NCBI RefSeq assembly: GCF_022012295.1
Contig: NZ_JAKLTN010000001.1
Location: 1,364,001 to 1,428,000, forward strand
Source: Dechloromonas hankyongensis
GTDB taxonomy: Bacteria; Pseudomonadota; Gammaproteobacteria; Burkholderiales; Rhodocyclaceae
Reading direction: 5' to 3'
Length of the DNA: 64,000 bases
Shown: piece after piece, positions 17,925 through 27,779 of the stretch
Numbering within the stretch: the stretch's first letter is position 1
Layout of the letters: each line of letters starts with the position of its first letter
Notes under the pieces: model-generated
What the model saw: only the letters and a program-made list of their open reading frames with translations
Database searches by the model: none
Told to the model about the DNA's origin: nothing
Translations under genes and position numbers: made by a program

Positions 17925-18791
17925 ATGAAAATCGGATTCATCGGCCTTGGCATCATGGGGCGCCCCATGGCGCTCAATCTCATCAAGGGCGGCCACGAGG
18001 TCACCGTCTGGGCGCGCCGCGCCGAATCCATGCAGCCGCTGCTTGCCGCTGGCGCCCGCGCCGCGGTCAGCCCGGCCGACGCGGCAAAGGGCAACGAACT
18101 GGTGATTTCCATGGTCGCTGACGCGCCGGATGTTGCCGAAGTGATGCGCGGCGTCGCCAGCGCCGCGGAGCCGGGCCTGGTCGCCGTTGACATGAGCACC
18201 ATCGCACCGGGCGCGGCGCGCAAGATCGGTGAGGAACTGGCCGCGGCCGGCATCGATTTCGTCGATGCGCCGGTGTCGGGCGGCGAAGTCGGTGCCATCG
18301 CCGGCACATTGTCGATCATGGCCGGCGGCAGCGAAGCGGCTTTTGCCAAGGCTCAGCCGGCTTTCGCCTGCATGGGCAAGAACATCATCCACGTCGGCCA
18401 GTCCGGCGCCGGCCAGGTGGCCAAGGCGGCCAATCAGATCATGACCGGCATGGGCGTGCTGGCGGTGGCCGAGGCCCTGGCCTTCGCCTCCAAGAACGGC
18501 GTCGACGGCGGCAAGGTGCGCGAGGCCCTGCTCGGCGGCTTCGCCTATTCGCGCATCCTCGAGAACCACGGCCAGCGCATGCTGGATCGCAATTTCAAAC
18601 CCGGTTTCAAGAGCTGGATGCATGAAAAGGATTTGAACATCGTCATGCAGACGGCGCATGAACTGGGCCTCTGCCTGCCCGGTTCGGCGGCGACGGCGCA
18701 GATGTTCAACGCCATGGTCGGCAGCGGCTACGGCGAGGAAGACTCCATCGCCGTGCTCAAATTGTTGGAAAAATTGTCGGGACAGGAATGA
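17925..18791 (+). CDS. NAD(P)-dependent beta-hydroxyacid dehydrogenase (2-hydroxy-3-oxopropionate reductase-like)
   Basis: 288 residues, starting at ATG 17925 with CGGAG upstream. An open frame reaches further left but there it is only antiparallel to the preceding gene. The Rossmann motif GFIGLGIMGRPMA is at residues 4-16. DAPVSGGEVGA is the substrate-binding signature, and the catalytic lysine lies in GQVAKAANQIM. Family members reduce tartronate semialdehyde or oxidise 3-hydroxyisobutyrate or related acids. The sequence resembles GarR/GlxR and GLYR1-type reductases; the precise substrate is unproven. A second, damaged paralogue follows with a 4-nt overlap. Confidence 0.85.
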   Translation: MKIGFIGLGIMGRPMALNLIKGGHEVTVWARRAESMQPLLAAGARAAVSPADAAKGNELVISMVADAPDVAEVMRGVASAAEPGLVAVDMSTIAPGAARKIGEELAAAGIDFVDAPVSGGEVGAIAGTLSIMAGGSEAAFAKAQPAFACMGKNIIHVGQSGAGQVAKAANQIMTGMGVLAVAEALAFASKNGVDGGKVREALLGGFAYSRILENHGQRMLDRNFKPGFKSWMHEKDLNIVMQTAHELGLCLPGSAATAQMFNAMVGSGYGEEDSIAVLKLLEKLSGQE

Positions 18792-19641
18792 AAGTAGGTT
18801 TCATCGGCCTGGGCGTCATGGGGCGCCCGATGGCCTTGCACCTGCAGCGGGCAGGGCATGAATTGTTCGTCTGGGCGCGCCGCCCGGAAAGTGCTGCCGG
18901 CCTGCCGGCAACGCCGTGCGCCACGCCGGCCGAACTGGGACGGTGTTGCGAGGTGGTGTTCACCGTCATTACGTCGAGCGCCGATGTCGAAGGCGTGGCG
19001 CTCGGCAAGGATGGCCTGATCGACGGCATGGCGCCGGGTTCGGTGCTGATCGACTGCTCGACCATTGCCCCGGACGTCGCTCGCCGCATTGCGGCCCGGC
19101 TGGCCGAGAAAGGCATCCACATGCTCGACGCGCCGGTTTCCGGCGGTGGGCAGGGCGCCATCGACGCCACGTTGGCCATTATGCCGGCGGCGATGCCGAC
19201 GTGCTGGAACGGGTGCGACCGTTGCTCGAATGTCTCGGCAAGCGCATCGTCCATGTCGGGCCGAACGGGGCGGGGCAGGTCGCCAAGGCCTGCAACCAGA
19301 TGATCATGGTTGCCGCTATCCAGGCCTCGGCCGAGGCGATGCGGCTGGCCGCCGCCTCAGGCGTCGATTGCGGCAAGGTGCGCCAGGCACTGGCCGGCGG
19401 CTCGGCGGCCTCCCGCGTTCTAGACGTGATGGGCGATCGCATGGTGCGCCGCGATTTTTCCGCCGGCATCGAGGCGCGGCTGCATCACAAGGATTTCGGC
19501 CTGGTGCTCGCCGCGGCGCGGCAAAGCGGCGTTCCGGTCCCATTGACAGCGGTCGTCGGGCAGCAGTTGAATGCACTGATGGCGCAAGGTTGGGGACGTG
19601 ACGATACGGCCTCACTGTTGCGCGTACTCGAAGCGACATGA
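18788..19641 (+). pseudogene. Second beta-hydroxyacid dehydrogenase paralogue, broken by a single-base frameshift
   Basis: The first part, from ATG 18788, encodes a good Rossmann start (GFIGLGVMGRPMA) and continues through LDAPVSGGG to TLAIM. At about 19183 the frame shifts by one. The continuation, from GGDADVLERV through GQVAKACNQMI to the C-terminus, lies in another frame and ends at TGA 19639-19641. Restoring one G after ATG 19181-19183 (giving MAGGDAD, as in the intact upstream paralogue MAGGSEA) rejoins a full protein of about 284 residues. Either the gene is a recent pseudogene or the assembly lost a G. It overlaps the upstream paralogue and the downstream YcgR-like gene by four bases each, so an intact operon once existed. 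The two paralogues clearly come from a tandem duplication. Confidence 0.85.
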
Positions 19642-20372
19642 GCCAGATTGCACAACTGTCCGAAGCCGAGATCGAGGACCGCTTCCAAATCAGCGGGGCG
19701 CGGCCGGTCGGCTTCATGCTCAGCGGCTTTGCCCGCGACGGCGATCGCTTTTCCGTGCACTTCGGCAACGAGCTGTTCCTGACCACCCTGCTCTCCGCCC
19801 ATCACGACAAGGGCCTGGTCTTCGACTGCAGCGGCAGCAATGAACTCAACCAGCGCTTCCTGGCCAGCGAGCGCAATGTCTTCGTCGGCCGGCCGCACGG
19901 CATCCATGTCCAGTTCGCCACCGGCCGCGCCCGAGAGATTCTCTTCAGCGGCAGCAAAGCCTTCGCGGTGGCCTTGCCGAAAACCCTGGTCCGCCTGCAA
20001 CGCCGCGACACCTTCCGGATCGAGACGCCGCGTGGCCGGCCGCTGTCCTTCCTGGGCCGGCTGGCCGGCGGCGCGCTGCTGACCCAGCCTGGACACGATA
20101 TCTCGGTGGCCGGCGTCGGCCTGAGCGCGGGAATGCTGCCGGACGGCCTAGTGCCCGGCACGGTGCTGGAAAACTGTCGCTTCGCCCTGCCCGAGGACGA
20201 GCACGACCTTCGCTTCTCCGCCACCCTGCGCCACGTCACCGAACTGGAAGGGCGTTCCGGCCAGCGTCAGTGGCGCCTCGGGCTGCAGTTCAACGACCTG
20301 CCGCCAGCCGATCAGAACCGCATCCAGCGCTACATCGCCCGGGTCGAGCGCGAACGGAACGAACTGCTTTAG
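19638..20372 (+). CDS. ycgR: YcgR-like PilZ-domain flagellar brake protein
   Basis: 244 residues: an N-terminal YcgR domain (about 1-110) and a PilZ domain (about 113-235). The c-di-GMP-binding signatures RxxxR (in QRRDTFRI) and DxSxxG (DISVAGVG) are intact, so binding is expected. YcgR proteins slow or bias the flagellar motor when c-di-GMP is high. The gene overlaps the end of the frameshifted dehydrogenase gene by ATGA, an unusual operon partner; no flagellar genes are in the window. Confidence 0.85.
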   Translation: MSQIAQLSEAEIEDRFQISGARPVGFMLSGFARDGDRFSVHFGNELFLTTLLSAHHDKGLVFDCSGSNELNQRFLASERNVFVGRPHGIHVQFATGRAREILFSGSKAFAVALPKTLVRLQRRDTFRIETPRGRPLSFLGRLAGGALLTQPGHDISVAGVGLSAGMLPDGLVPGTVLENCRFALPEDEHDLRFSATLRHVTELEGRSGQRQWRLGLQFNDLPPADQNRIQRYIARVERERNELL

Positions 20373-20472
20373 AAGGCGCTCACCGCAAGCGATGGGCCGC
20401 GCCTGTTTCTTGCCCTGCGGGTTTGCGGGGGCGGGCAGCGCCGTGTCCTAGGGCGGGGATCTCGCCTGCCGC

Positions 20473-21441
20473 TCAGGCGCATTCGTCGCAGCGGTGGATC
20501 TCGACGGTGGCATGCACGATTTCCTCATGTACGCCGAGCGCCTGGCGGATATCCAGCGGCGTCAGCGTGGCGTCGTGGGTGAGCAGGCTGAGGGCGCAGG
20601 CATAAGCGCCGTTGCCGACTCGCCAGACGTGCAGGTCAGTCAGTTGCGTGCCGCTGTCGGCGGGCAAGGCGGCGATGACCTCGCGGATTTCGTCGACCAC
20701 AGGGTGATCCATTTCGCGGTCGAGCAGCACCCGGCCGCTCTGCACGATCAGGTTCTTCGCCCATAGCGCGACCAGCACGGCGCCGACCAGGCCGGTCGCC
20801 GGGTCGAGCCAGGCCCAGCCGCACAGCCAGCCACCGGCCAGCGCGGCGATGGCGAGCACCGAGGTCAACGCGTCGGTGACGACGTGGATATAGGCGGCCT
20901 TCAGGTTGAGATCGTGATGGTGGTCATGGTGGTGGCTGTGATGGCCGTGATCGTGGCCGTGTCCATGCTCATGGCCGTGCGCGTGCGCGCCGCCGAGGAT
21001 CAGCGCGCAGACCAGGTTGATGACTAGGCCGACGACGGCGACGCCCATCGCTTCCGGGTAATGGATGGGTTGCGGCGACCACAGCCGTTCGAGCGAGCCG
21101 AAAACCATGGCAGCGGCCACGGCGAGCAGGAAGAGCGCGCTGCTGTAGCTGGCCAGGACTTCGATCTTCCACGTGCCGAAGGCGAAGCTGGGGTCGTCGG
21201 CGTACTTGCGGGCGGCGCCATAGGCGAAGGCCGACAGGCCGATGGCCAGGGCGTGCGAACTCATGTGCCAGCCGTCGGCGAGCACCGCCATGGAATTGAA
21301 CCACCAGCCGGCGACGATCTCGACCAGCATGGTGGCGATGGTGATCCACATCACCAGGCGCGTGCTGCGTTCGGCAGCCGCGTTGCCGGTACCGTACTGG
21401 TGCCGGTGGGCCCAGCGCGACAGGTCGTGCGGGCGGCTCAT
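20473..21441 (-). CDS. dmeF: Cation diffusion facilitator, DmeF-like Co2+/Ni2+ exporter
   Basis: 322 residues from ATG 21441, which overlaps the aldolase stop by four bases; the frame is open further upstream but that part is a shadow of the aldolase gene. Six membrane helices are expected. TM2 keeps the metal-site residues of CDF proteins (LADGWHMSSH), as does TM5 (HVVTDALTS). A very His-rich loop of about 25 residues (HAHGHEHGHGHDHGHHSHHH) separates the halves and probably collects metal. The N-terminal RWAHRHQYG segment and overall sequence resemble DmeF. It ends with HRCDECA. Its operon partners are unexpectedly methylthioribose-salvage genes; aldolases of that family use divalent metal. 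Confidence 0.82.
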   Translation of the reverse strand: MSRPHDLSRWAHRHQYGTGNAAAERSTRLVMWITIATMLVEIVAGWWFNSMAVLADGWHMSSHALAIGLSAFAYGAARKYADDPSFAFGTWKIEVLASYSSALFLLAVAAAMVFGSLERLWSPQPIHYPEAMGVAVVGLVINLVCALILGGAHAHGHEHGHGHDHGHHSHHHDHHHDLNLKAAYIHVVTDALTSVLAIAALAGGWLCGWAWLDPATGLVGAVLVALWAKNLIVQSGRVLLDREMDHPVVDEIREVIAALPADSGTQLTDLHVWRVGNGAYACALSLLTHDATLTPLDIRQALGVHEEIVHATVEIHRCDECA

Positions 21442-22059
21442 TGCTGGCCGTAGCCGGCGAACTTGACGAGGACATCGGCCATCTCGCCAGCCGAGAGCAG
21501 GACCGGTTCGCCCAACTGGCAGGCACGCCAGTATTGTTCGCACAACTCCTCGAGTTCGATGGCCAGCGCCAGGGCTTCGGTGAGGTCGCGGCCGGCGACG
21601 AGCAGGCCGTGGTTGGCGAGCAGGCAGCCTTGGCGGCCGGCCATGGCGGTCATGGCCGATGCCGACAGTTCGGGCGAGCCGAAAATGGCGTAGTCGGCGC
21701 AGCGTATCGTGTCGCCGCCGAAGCGGGCGATCATGTAGTGGAAGGGCGGAATGTCGCGGCGCAGGCAGGCCAGGCTGACGGCGAAGGGCGAATGGGCGTG
21801 CAGCACGGCGCCGACTTCCGGCCGGGCGGCGTAGAGGTCGCGGTGGAAACGCCATTCCGACGACGGCTTGCGCGCGCCCTGGTGCGAACCGTCGAGGGCC
21901 ATCAGCGGAATGTCGTCGGCGACCAGTTGGGCGTAGGGCATGCCGGTCGGCGTGATGTAGAAGCTGTCGCCATGGCGCACGCTGACGTTGCCCGAGGTGC
22001 CCTTGTTCAGCCCGGCCGGCTGCATGGCCTGGGCGGCGGCGATCAGGTCAAGTCGCGGG

Positions 22060-22067
<8 letters not shown>
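21438..22067 (-). CDS. ald2: FucA-like class II aldolase, probable 5-deoxy/5-methylthio-ribulose-1-phosphate aldolase (DHAP shunt)
   Basis: 209 residues, close to L-fuculose-1-phosphate aldolase throughout (LNKGTSGNVSVR, ITPTGMPY, PSSEWRFH). The catalytic Glu is in SSEWRFH and the metal-binding histidines are in LHAHS and ANHGL. It overlaps mtnA by eight bases. Pairing of MtnA with such an aldolase instead of the MtnB dehydratase is the mark of the DHAP shunt, where 5-methylthioribulose- or 5-deoxyribulose-1-phosphate is split to dihydroxyacetone phosphate and an aldehyde. MtnB proteins look different at the N-terminus. Fold is certain; the specific substrate is inferred from mtnA. Confidence 0.8.
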
Positions 22068-23148
<1,081 letters not shown>

Positions 23149-23355
23149 GGGGCGCATTTTGGCACAGGGGGCGCGCTCCGGGCGCGGTAGCGGCAAACCG
23201 ATGCAACTGCGACGGAAAAAAGCGGTCAAGCTATGAACAAAAACCGTAGTTGGTTGATCAACTGTTCGGTTTTATCTGAGCGAAGCTCCGTTTTGCCTCG
23301 CTGGAACGGAAGGCGAGCCGATGATAAAAGCTAATCGGTTAAACAGAAAGGCATT

Positions 23356-25062
23356 ATGGATCACAATATCTCACTGATCACGACTCTCGCCGCCGGCTTC
23401 GGGATGGCGCTGATTCTGGGTTTCATCGCCGAGCGCATCAAGCTGCCAGCACTGGTCGGCTATCTGGTCGCCGGCATCCTGATCGGACCGGCAACGCCCG
23501 GCTTCGTCGCCGATCTGAACATCGCCGCGCAGTTGTCCGAAATCGGTGTGATGTTGCTGATGTTCGGCGTCGGGCTGCATTTCTCGCTCGGCGACCTGCT
23601 CGCCGTCAAACGCATCGCCGTGCCCGGCGCCGTCGTCCAGATGGGCTGTGCGACCCTGCTCGGCCTGGGCGTGGCGACGGCCTGGGGCTGGGACTGGGGA
23701 CACGGTCTGCTGTTCGGCCTGTCGCTGTCCTGCGCCAGCACCGTCGTCCTGCTCAAGGCGCTGGAAGCGCGCGGCGTGCTCGACAGCATGAACGGGCGCA
23801 TCGCGGTCGGCTGGCTGGTGGTCGAGGATCTGGCCACCGTTCTCGTCCTCGTCCTGCTGCCGCCGTTGGCCGGCATGCTGGGCGGCACGGCGGCGGGCGG
23901 GGCGGCCGGCGGTTCGCTCGCCATCACCATCGCCAAGACCCTGCTCGAAGTCGGTGCCTTCATCGGCCTGATGATGATCGTCGGCCGCAAGGTCATTCCG
24001 TGGCTGCTCTGGCAGGTGGCCGGCACCGGCTCACGCGAACTGTTCACGCTGTCGGTGGTGGCGGCGGCCATCGGCATCGCCTACGGCGCGGCCCAGCTGT
24101 TCAGCGTTTCCTTCGCCCTCGGCGCCTTCTTTGCCGGCATGGTGATGCGCGAGTCGGAATACAGCCACCGTGCGGCCGAGGAATCGCTGCCCTTGCGCGA
24201 CGCCTTCTCGGTGCTCTTCTTCGTTTCGGTCGGCATGCTCTTCCAGCCCAGCATCCTGGTCGAGCAGCCGCTGCGCGTGCTCAGCGTCGTCGCCATCATC
24301 ATGCTCGGCAAGACACTGGCCGCGCTGGCCATCGTCCTCGTCTTCCGCTACCCGTTGAACACGGCGCTGACCGTTGCCGCCAGCCTGGCCCAGATCGGTG
24401 AGTTCTCCTTCATCCTGGCCGGCCTCGGCCAGGCGCTCGGCCTGGTGTCGGCGGAGGGAATGAGCCTGATCCTGGCCGGGGCACTGTTCTCGATTGCCCT
24501 CAACCCCGTGATGTTCTCGGCCATCGACCCGTTGCGTCGGTGGATCCTGCGCCGCTCGGCGCTGGCCCGCGAACTGGAGCAGCGCGGCGACCCCTACGCT
24601 GAATTGCCGATGACGACGGAGCGCAAATACCTCGAGCGCCAGGTCGTGCTGGTCGGCTATGGCCGCGTCGGCCAGCGCATCGCCGAGGATCTGCGCCGGC
24701 TGGACATCCCCTTTGTCGTCGCCGAGCAGAACCGGGAGCTGGTCGAAAGCCTGCGCCAGAAGGGCATCCCCGCCGTGTCGGGCGATGCCGCCGAGCCAGC
24801 GGTGCTGATCCAGGCGCACATCGCCGACGCGGCGATGCTGGTGGTGGCGACGCCGGACGCGATCGACGTGCGGAAGATGGCCGAGGTGGCGCGCACGCTG
24901 AACCCGGACATCGACATCGTGCTGCGCACCCACGGCGAGGCCGAGTCGGCCCTGCTGCGCAAGGAAGGGCTGGGCACGGTCTTTTTCGGCGAAGAGGAGC
25001 TGGCCAAGGGCATGGCCGGCCATGTGTCGCGGCGGATAGCGGAGCTGGCCGGCAAGGCCTGA
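23356..25062 (+). CDS. ybaL: YbaL-like CPA2-family cation/proton antiporter with TrkA-N domain
   Basis: 568 residues: about twelve membrane helices (1-385) of the Na+/H+ exchanger fold, then a cytoplasmic TrkA-N/RCK domain starting VVLVGYGRVGQRIAEDL (GxGxxG). The segment LVGYLVAGILIGPATPGFVAD and LMFGVGLHFSLGDL closely follow E. coli YbaL and the Kef proteins. It probably exchanges K+ (or Na+) for protons, controlled by nucleotide or thiol ligands of the RCK domain. The start has AGAAAGG upstream. A universal stress protein follows 34 bp later in the same direction, a common companion of such antiporters. Confidence 0.9.
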   Translation: MDHNISLITTLAAGFGMALILGFIAERIKLPALVGYLVAGILIGPATPGFVADLNIAAQLSEIGVMLLMFGVGLHFSLGDLLAVKRIAVPGAVVQMGCATLLGLGVATAWGWDWGHGLLFGLSLSCASTVVLLKALEARGVLDSMNGRIAVGWLVVEDLATVLVLVLLPPLAGMLGGTAAGGAAGGSLAITIAKTLLEVGAFIGLMMIVGRKVIPWLLWQVAGTGSRELFTLSVVAAAIGIAYGAAQLFSVSFALGAFFAGMVMRESEYSHRAAEESLPLRDAFSVLFFVSVGMLFQPSILVEQPLRVLSVVAIIMLGKTLAALAIVLVFRYPLNTALTVAASLAQIGEFSFILAGLGQALGLVSAEGMSLILAGALFSIALNPVMFSAIDPLRRWILRRSALARELEQRGDPYAELPMTTERKYLERQVVLVGYGRVGQRIAEDLRRLDIPFVVAEQNRELVESLRQKGIPAVSGDAAEPAVLIQAHIADAAMLVVATPDAIDVRKMAEVARTLNPDIDIVLRTHGEAESALLRKEGLGTVFFGEEELAKGMAGHVSRRIAELAGKA

Positions 25063-25096
25063 ACCGTCGTCGCCTGAAGCGAAAGGAGGCATCCGG

Positions 25097-25981
25097 ATGG
25101 CAGCATTGAACAACATCGTCGCGGCGACCGACCTGTCGGCGCCGGCACGTCATGCCGCCGAGCGGGCGGCCCTGGTCGCCACCGGGGTCAATGCCCGGCT
25201 GGCCCTGGTCCACGTCACCGGCCGCGCCCCGCTCGAACAGTTGCGGCAATTGCTGGCGGCCGGCGAGGGCGGGATCGAACAGGCCCTGCTCGACGGCCTG
25301 CGCGGCACGCTGCAGGTGCTGGGTGAGGCCATTCACCGGCGTTACGGCGTCGCACCGGCGGTCGCCGTGACCGACGGCGACCTGCTGCCCAGCCTGCTCG
25401 CCCACGCCGATGCGCTGTCGGCCGACCTGCTGGTGCTCGGCGCGCGGGGCAGCAGTTTCCTGCGCCACATCCTGCTCGGCTCGACGGCCGAACGCCTGCT
25501 CGGCGCCGCGCGCTGCCCGGTGCTGGTGGTCAAGCAACCACCGCACGAGCCCTACCGCCACCTGCTGGTGCCTGTCGATTTTTCGCCCATCGCGCTGCGC
25601 TCGCTGCAGTTGGCGGCGATGCTGGCACCGACGGCCAAGCTGACTGTGATGCACGCCTTCGACGTGCCCTTCGAGGGGCAGCTGCGCTATGCCGGCGTCG
25701 ATGACGCCAAGATCGGCCATTACCGCGCCCTCGCCGCCGAGCGGGCGCGGGCCGGGCTGGATCGCCTGGTCGCCGCCAGCGGCCTGGCGCCGGAGCGGAT
25801 TCGCCAACTCGTCGTGCCCGGCGACGTGTCGCAGCGAATTCTGGAGCAGGAACAGGAATCGGACTGCGACCTGATCGTGGTCGGCAAGCACGGCGAGGGG
25901 ATGTTCGAGGAACTGCTGCTCGGTAGCACGACCAAGCACCTGCTGGCTGAATCGCAGTGCGACGTCCTCGTCTGCCGGTGA
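25097..25981 (+). CDS. Tandem universal stress protein (two UspA domains)
   Basis: 294 residues with two UspA domains (about 1-150 and 152-294). Each keeps the ATP-binding G-x2-G-x9-G-S/T pattern: GARGSSFLRHILLGST and GKHGEGMFEELLLGST. An ideal ribosome binding site (AAAGGAGG) precedes ATG 25097. Probably cotranscribed with the YbaL-like antiporter 34 bp upstream. It may act as an ATP-dependent regulator of that transporter; this is inference. Confidence 0.9.
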   Translation: MAALNNIVAATDLSAPARHAAERAALVATGVNARLALVHVTGRAPLEQLRQLLAAGEGGIEQALLDGLRGTLQVLGEAIHRRYGVAPAVAVTDGDLLPSLLAHADALSADLLVLGARGSSFLRHILLGSTAERLLGAARCPVLVVKQPPHEPYRHLLVPVDFSPIALRSLQLAAMLAPTAKLTVMHAFDVPFEGQLRYAGVDDAKIGHYRALAAERARAGLDRLVAASGLAPERIRQLVVPGDVSQRILEQEQESDCDLIVVGKHGEGMFEELLLGSTTKHLLAESQCDVLVCR

Positions 25982-26026
25982 ACAGCTGTGGCATAGTGGC
26001 CGCTTGATCATCGTCCGTCGCCCGCC

Positions 26027-27202
26027 ATGGAAACCGCCGTCCGCATCGACTCCCGCTTCCCGGACATGGGAACGACCATCTTCACCGTGATGAGCCGGCT
26101 GGCCGCCGAGTGCGGCGCCGTCAACCTGTCGCAGGGCTTCCCCGATTTCCAGGCCGAGCCGGCGCTGTTCGACGCCATGCACCGCCACATGCTGGCCGGC
26201 CGCAACCAGTACCCGCCGATGGCCGGCCTGCCGGAACTGCGCCAGGCCATCGCCGACAAGGTGGCGGCGCTGTACGGCACGCGCTTCGATGTCGAATCCG
26301 AGGTCACCGTCACGGCCGGGGCGACGCAGGCCATTTTCACCGCCGTTGCCGCCTTCGTCCGGCCGGGTGACGAAGTCATCGTCTTCGAACCGGTGTACGA
26401 CAGCTATGTGCCGGCCATCGAGACGGTCGGCGGCAAGGCGGTGCATGCCCAGCTGCAATTCCCCGACTACGCGCCGGACTGGGCGCAGGTGGCGTCGCTG
26501 ATCACGCCGAAAACGCGGATGATCATCGTCAATTCGCCGCACAACCCGACCGGCAGCCTGCTCACGGCGGCCGATGTGGACCGCCTGGCCGAACTGGTGC
26601 GCGGCACCGACATCGTGATCCTGTCCGACGAGGTGTACGAGCACATCCTGTTCGACGGCGAGCGGCATGTCAGTCTGTGCGGCCATCCCGAGCTGGCGGC
26701 GCGCACCATCGTCGTCTCCAGCTTCGGCAAGACCTACCACATCACCGGCTGGAAGATCGGCTACGTGGTCGGCCCGGCGGCGCTGATGGCGGAATTCCGC
26801 AAGGTGCACCAGTTCAACGTGTTCACCGTGCATGCCCCGTCGCAGCTGGCGATCGCCGAGTACATGCAGGATGCGTCGCGCCATCTCGGGTTGGCGGCGT
26901 TCTATCAGGAAAAGCGGGATTTCTTCCGGCAACTGATGGCGGCGACGCCCTTCGAACTGTTGCCCTGTCGCGGCACCTACTTCCAGCTGGCGCGCTACGA
27001 CCGCATCTCCGACCTGCCAGACCGCGCCTTCGCGGAATGGCTGACCCGGGAGGTCGGCGTCGCCGTCATTCCGGTCTCCGCCTTCTATGCCGACGGGCGG
27101 GATGACAACGTGGTGCGCTTCTGTTTCGCCAAGCGCGAGGAGACGCTGCGGGCAGCCGTCGAGCGGCTTGGCAAGGCCTTCCCGGCTAAATCGCAGTTAT
27201 GA
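26027..27202 (+). CDS. Class I/II PLP-dependent aminotransferase, YbdL-like (methionine aminotransferase)
   Basis: 391 residues of the fold-type I aminotransferase family. The PLP-binding lysine is in SSFGKTYHITGWKIGY, with NSPHNPTG and SDEVYEH as cofactor motifs and a C-terminal arginine in VRFCFAKREE for the substrate carboxylate. NLSQGFPDF near the start and overall similarity suggest the YbdL/kynurenine aminotransferase group, which accepts methionine, histidine and phenylalanine. It could supply the last step of methionine salvage, but it does not share an operon with mtnA. Confidence 0.88.
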   Translation: METAVRIDSRFPDMGTTIFTVMSRLAAECGAVNLSQGFPDFQAEPALFDAMHRHMLAGRNQYPPMAGLPELRQAIADKVAALYGTRFDVESEVTVTAGATQAIFTAVAAFVRPGDEVIVFEPVYDSYVPAIETVGGKAVHAQLQFPDYAPDWAQVASLITPKTRMIIVNSPHNPTGSLLTAADVDRLAELVRGTDIVILSDEVYEHILFDGERHVSLCGHPELAARTIVVSSFGKTYHITGWKIGYVVGPAALMAEFRKVHQFNVFTVHAPSQLAIAEYMQDASRHLGLAAFYQEKRDFFRQLMAATPFELLPCRGTYFQLARYDRISDLPDRAFAEWLTREVGVAVIPVSAFYADGRDDNVVRFCFAKREETLRAAVERLGKAFPAKSQL

Positions 27203-27271
27203 AAATTGCTTGACCGGCTGCTTGGCCGGAGAGAATAATCAAAGCGTCAATCACGCCACGGAGGGAACAGC

Positions 27272-27697
27272 ATGGGAATGATTCAGGAGTTCAAGGAATT
27301 TGCCGTCAAGGGCAATGCAATGGACCTGGCGGTCGGCGTCATCATCGGCGGCGCCTTCGGCAAGATTGTCGATTCCATCGTCGGCGACCTGATCATGCCG
27401 ATTGTCAGCCGCGTCGTCGGCAAGCTGGATTTCTCCAACCTGTTCGTCGTTCTTGGCGACAATCCGAACAACCTGGCTACGCTGGCCGACCTGAAGAAAG
27501 CCGGGATTGCCGTTTTCGCCTATGGTTCCTTCCTGACCATCCTGGTCAATTTCATCATCCTGGCCTTCATCATTTTCATGATGGTCAAGCAGATGAACCG
27601 CCTGCGCAAGGAAGAGCCGGCGCCAGCGCCGGAAGCCCCGGCCACCCCGGAAGACATCGTGCTGCTGCGCGAAATCCGCGATTCGCTGAAAAAGTAG
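27272..27697 (+). CDS. mscL: Large-conductance mechanosensitive channel
   Basis: 141 residues. The N-terminal amphipathic helix ([24 protein letters not shown]) leads into TM1 with the Gly/Ala-rich pore face, then a periplasmic loop and TM2 ([25 protein letters not shown]) and a charged C-terminal bundle. The pore opens under membrane tension on osmotic downshock. Preceded by ACGGAGG. Monocistronic, ended by a strong terminator. Confidence 0.96.
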   Translation: MGMIQEFKEFAVKGNAMDLAVGVIIGGAFGKIVDSIVGDLIMPIVSRVVGKLDFSNLFVVLGDNPNNLATLADLKKAGIAVFAYGSFLTILVNFIILAFIIFMMVKQMNRLRKEEPAPAPEAPATPEDIVLLREIRDSLKK

Positions 27698-27717
27698 CCG
27701 ACGCACTTCCGCCTAAG

Positions 27718-27745
27718 AAAAAAGCCGCTGTTCAGCGGCTTTTTC
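27718..27745 (+). terminator. Rho-independent terminator between mscL and the convergent G3E GTPase gene
   Basis: AAAAAGCCGCT (27719-27729), loop GTTC, AGCGGCTTTTT (27734-27744). The A-run and T-run flank the stem symmetrically, so it can work in both directions for the convergent genes. Confidence 0.92.
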
Positions 27746-27779
27746 AATTCCAGCGGACCAAATGGCCGGCGACTGTTGC

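Noticed and set aside
20910..20990. Short tandem DNA repeat (ATGGTC/GTGATG-type) in the cation exporter gene
   Set aside because: It is simply the coding sequence of the His-rich metal loop; no microsatellite or CRISPR-like unit.
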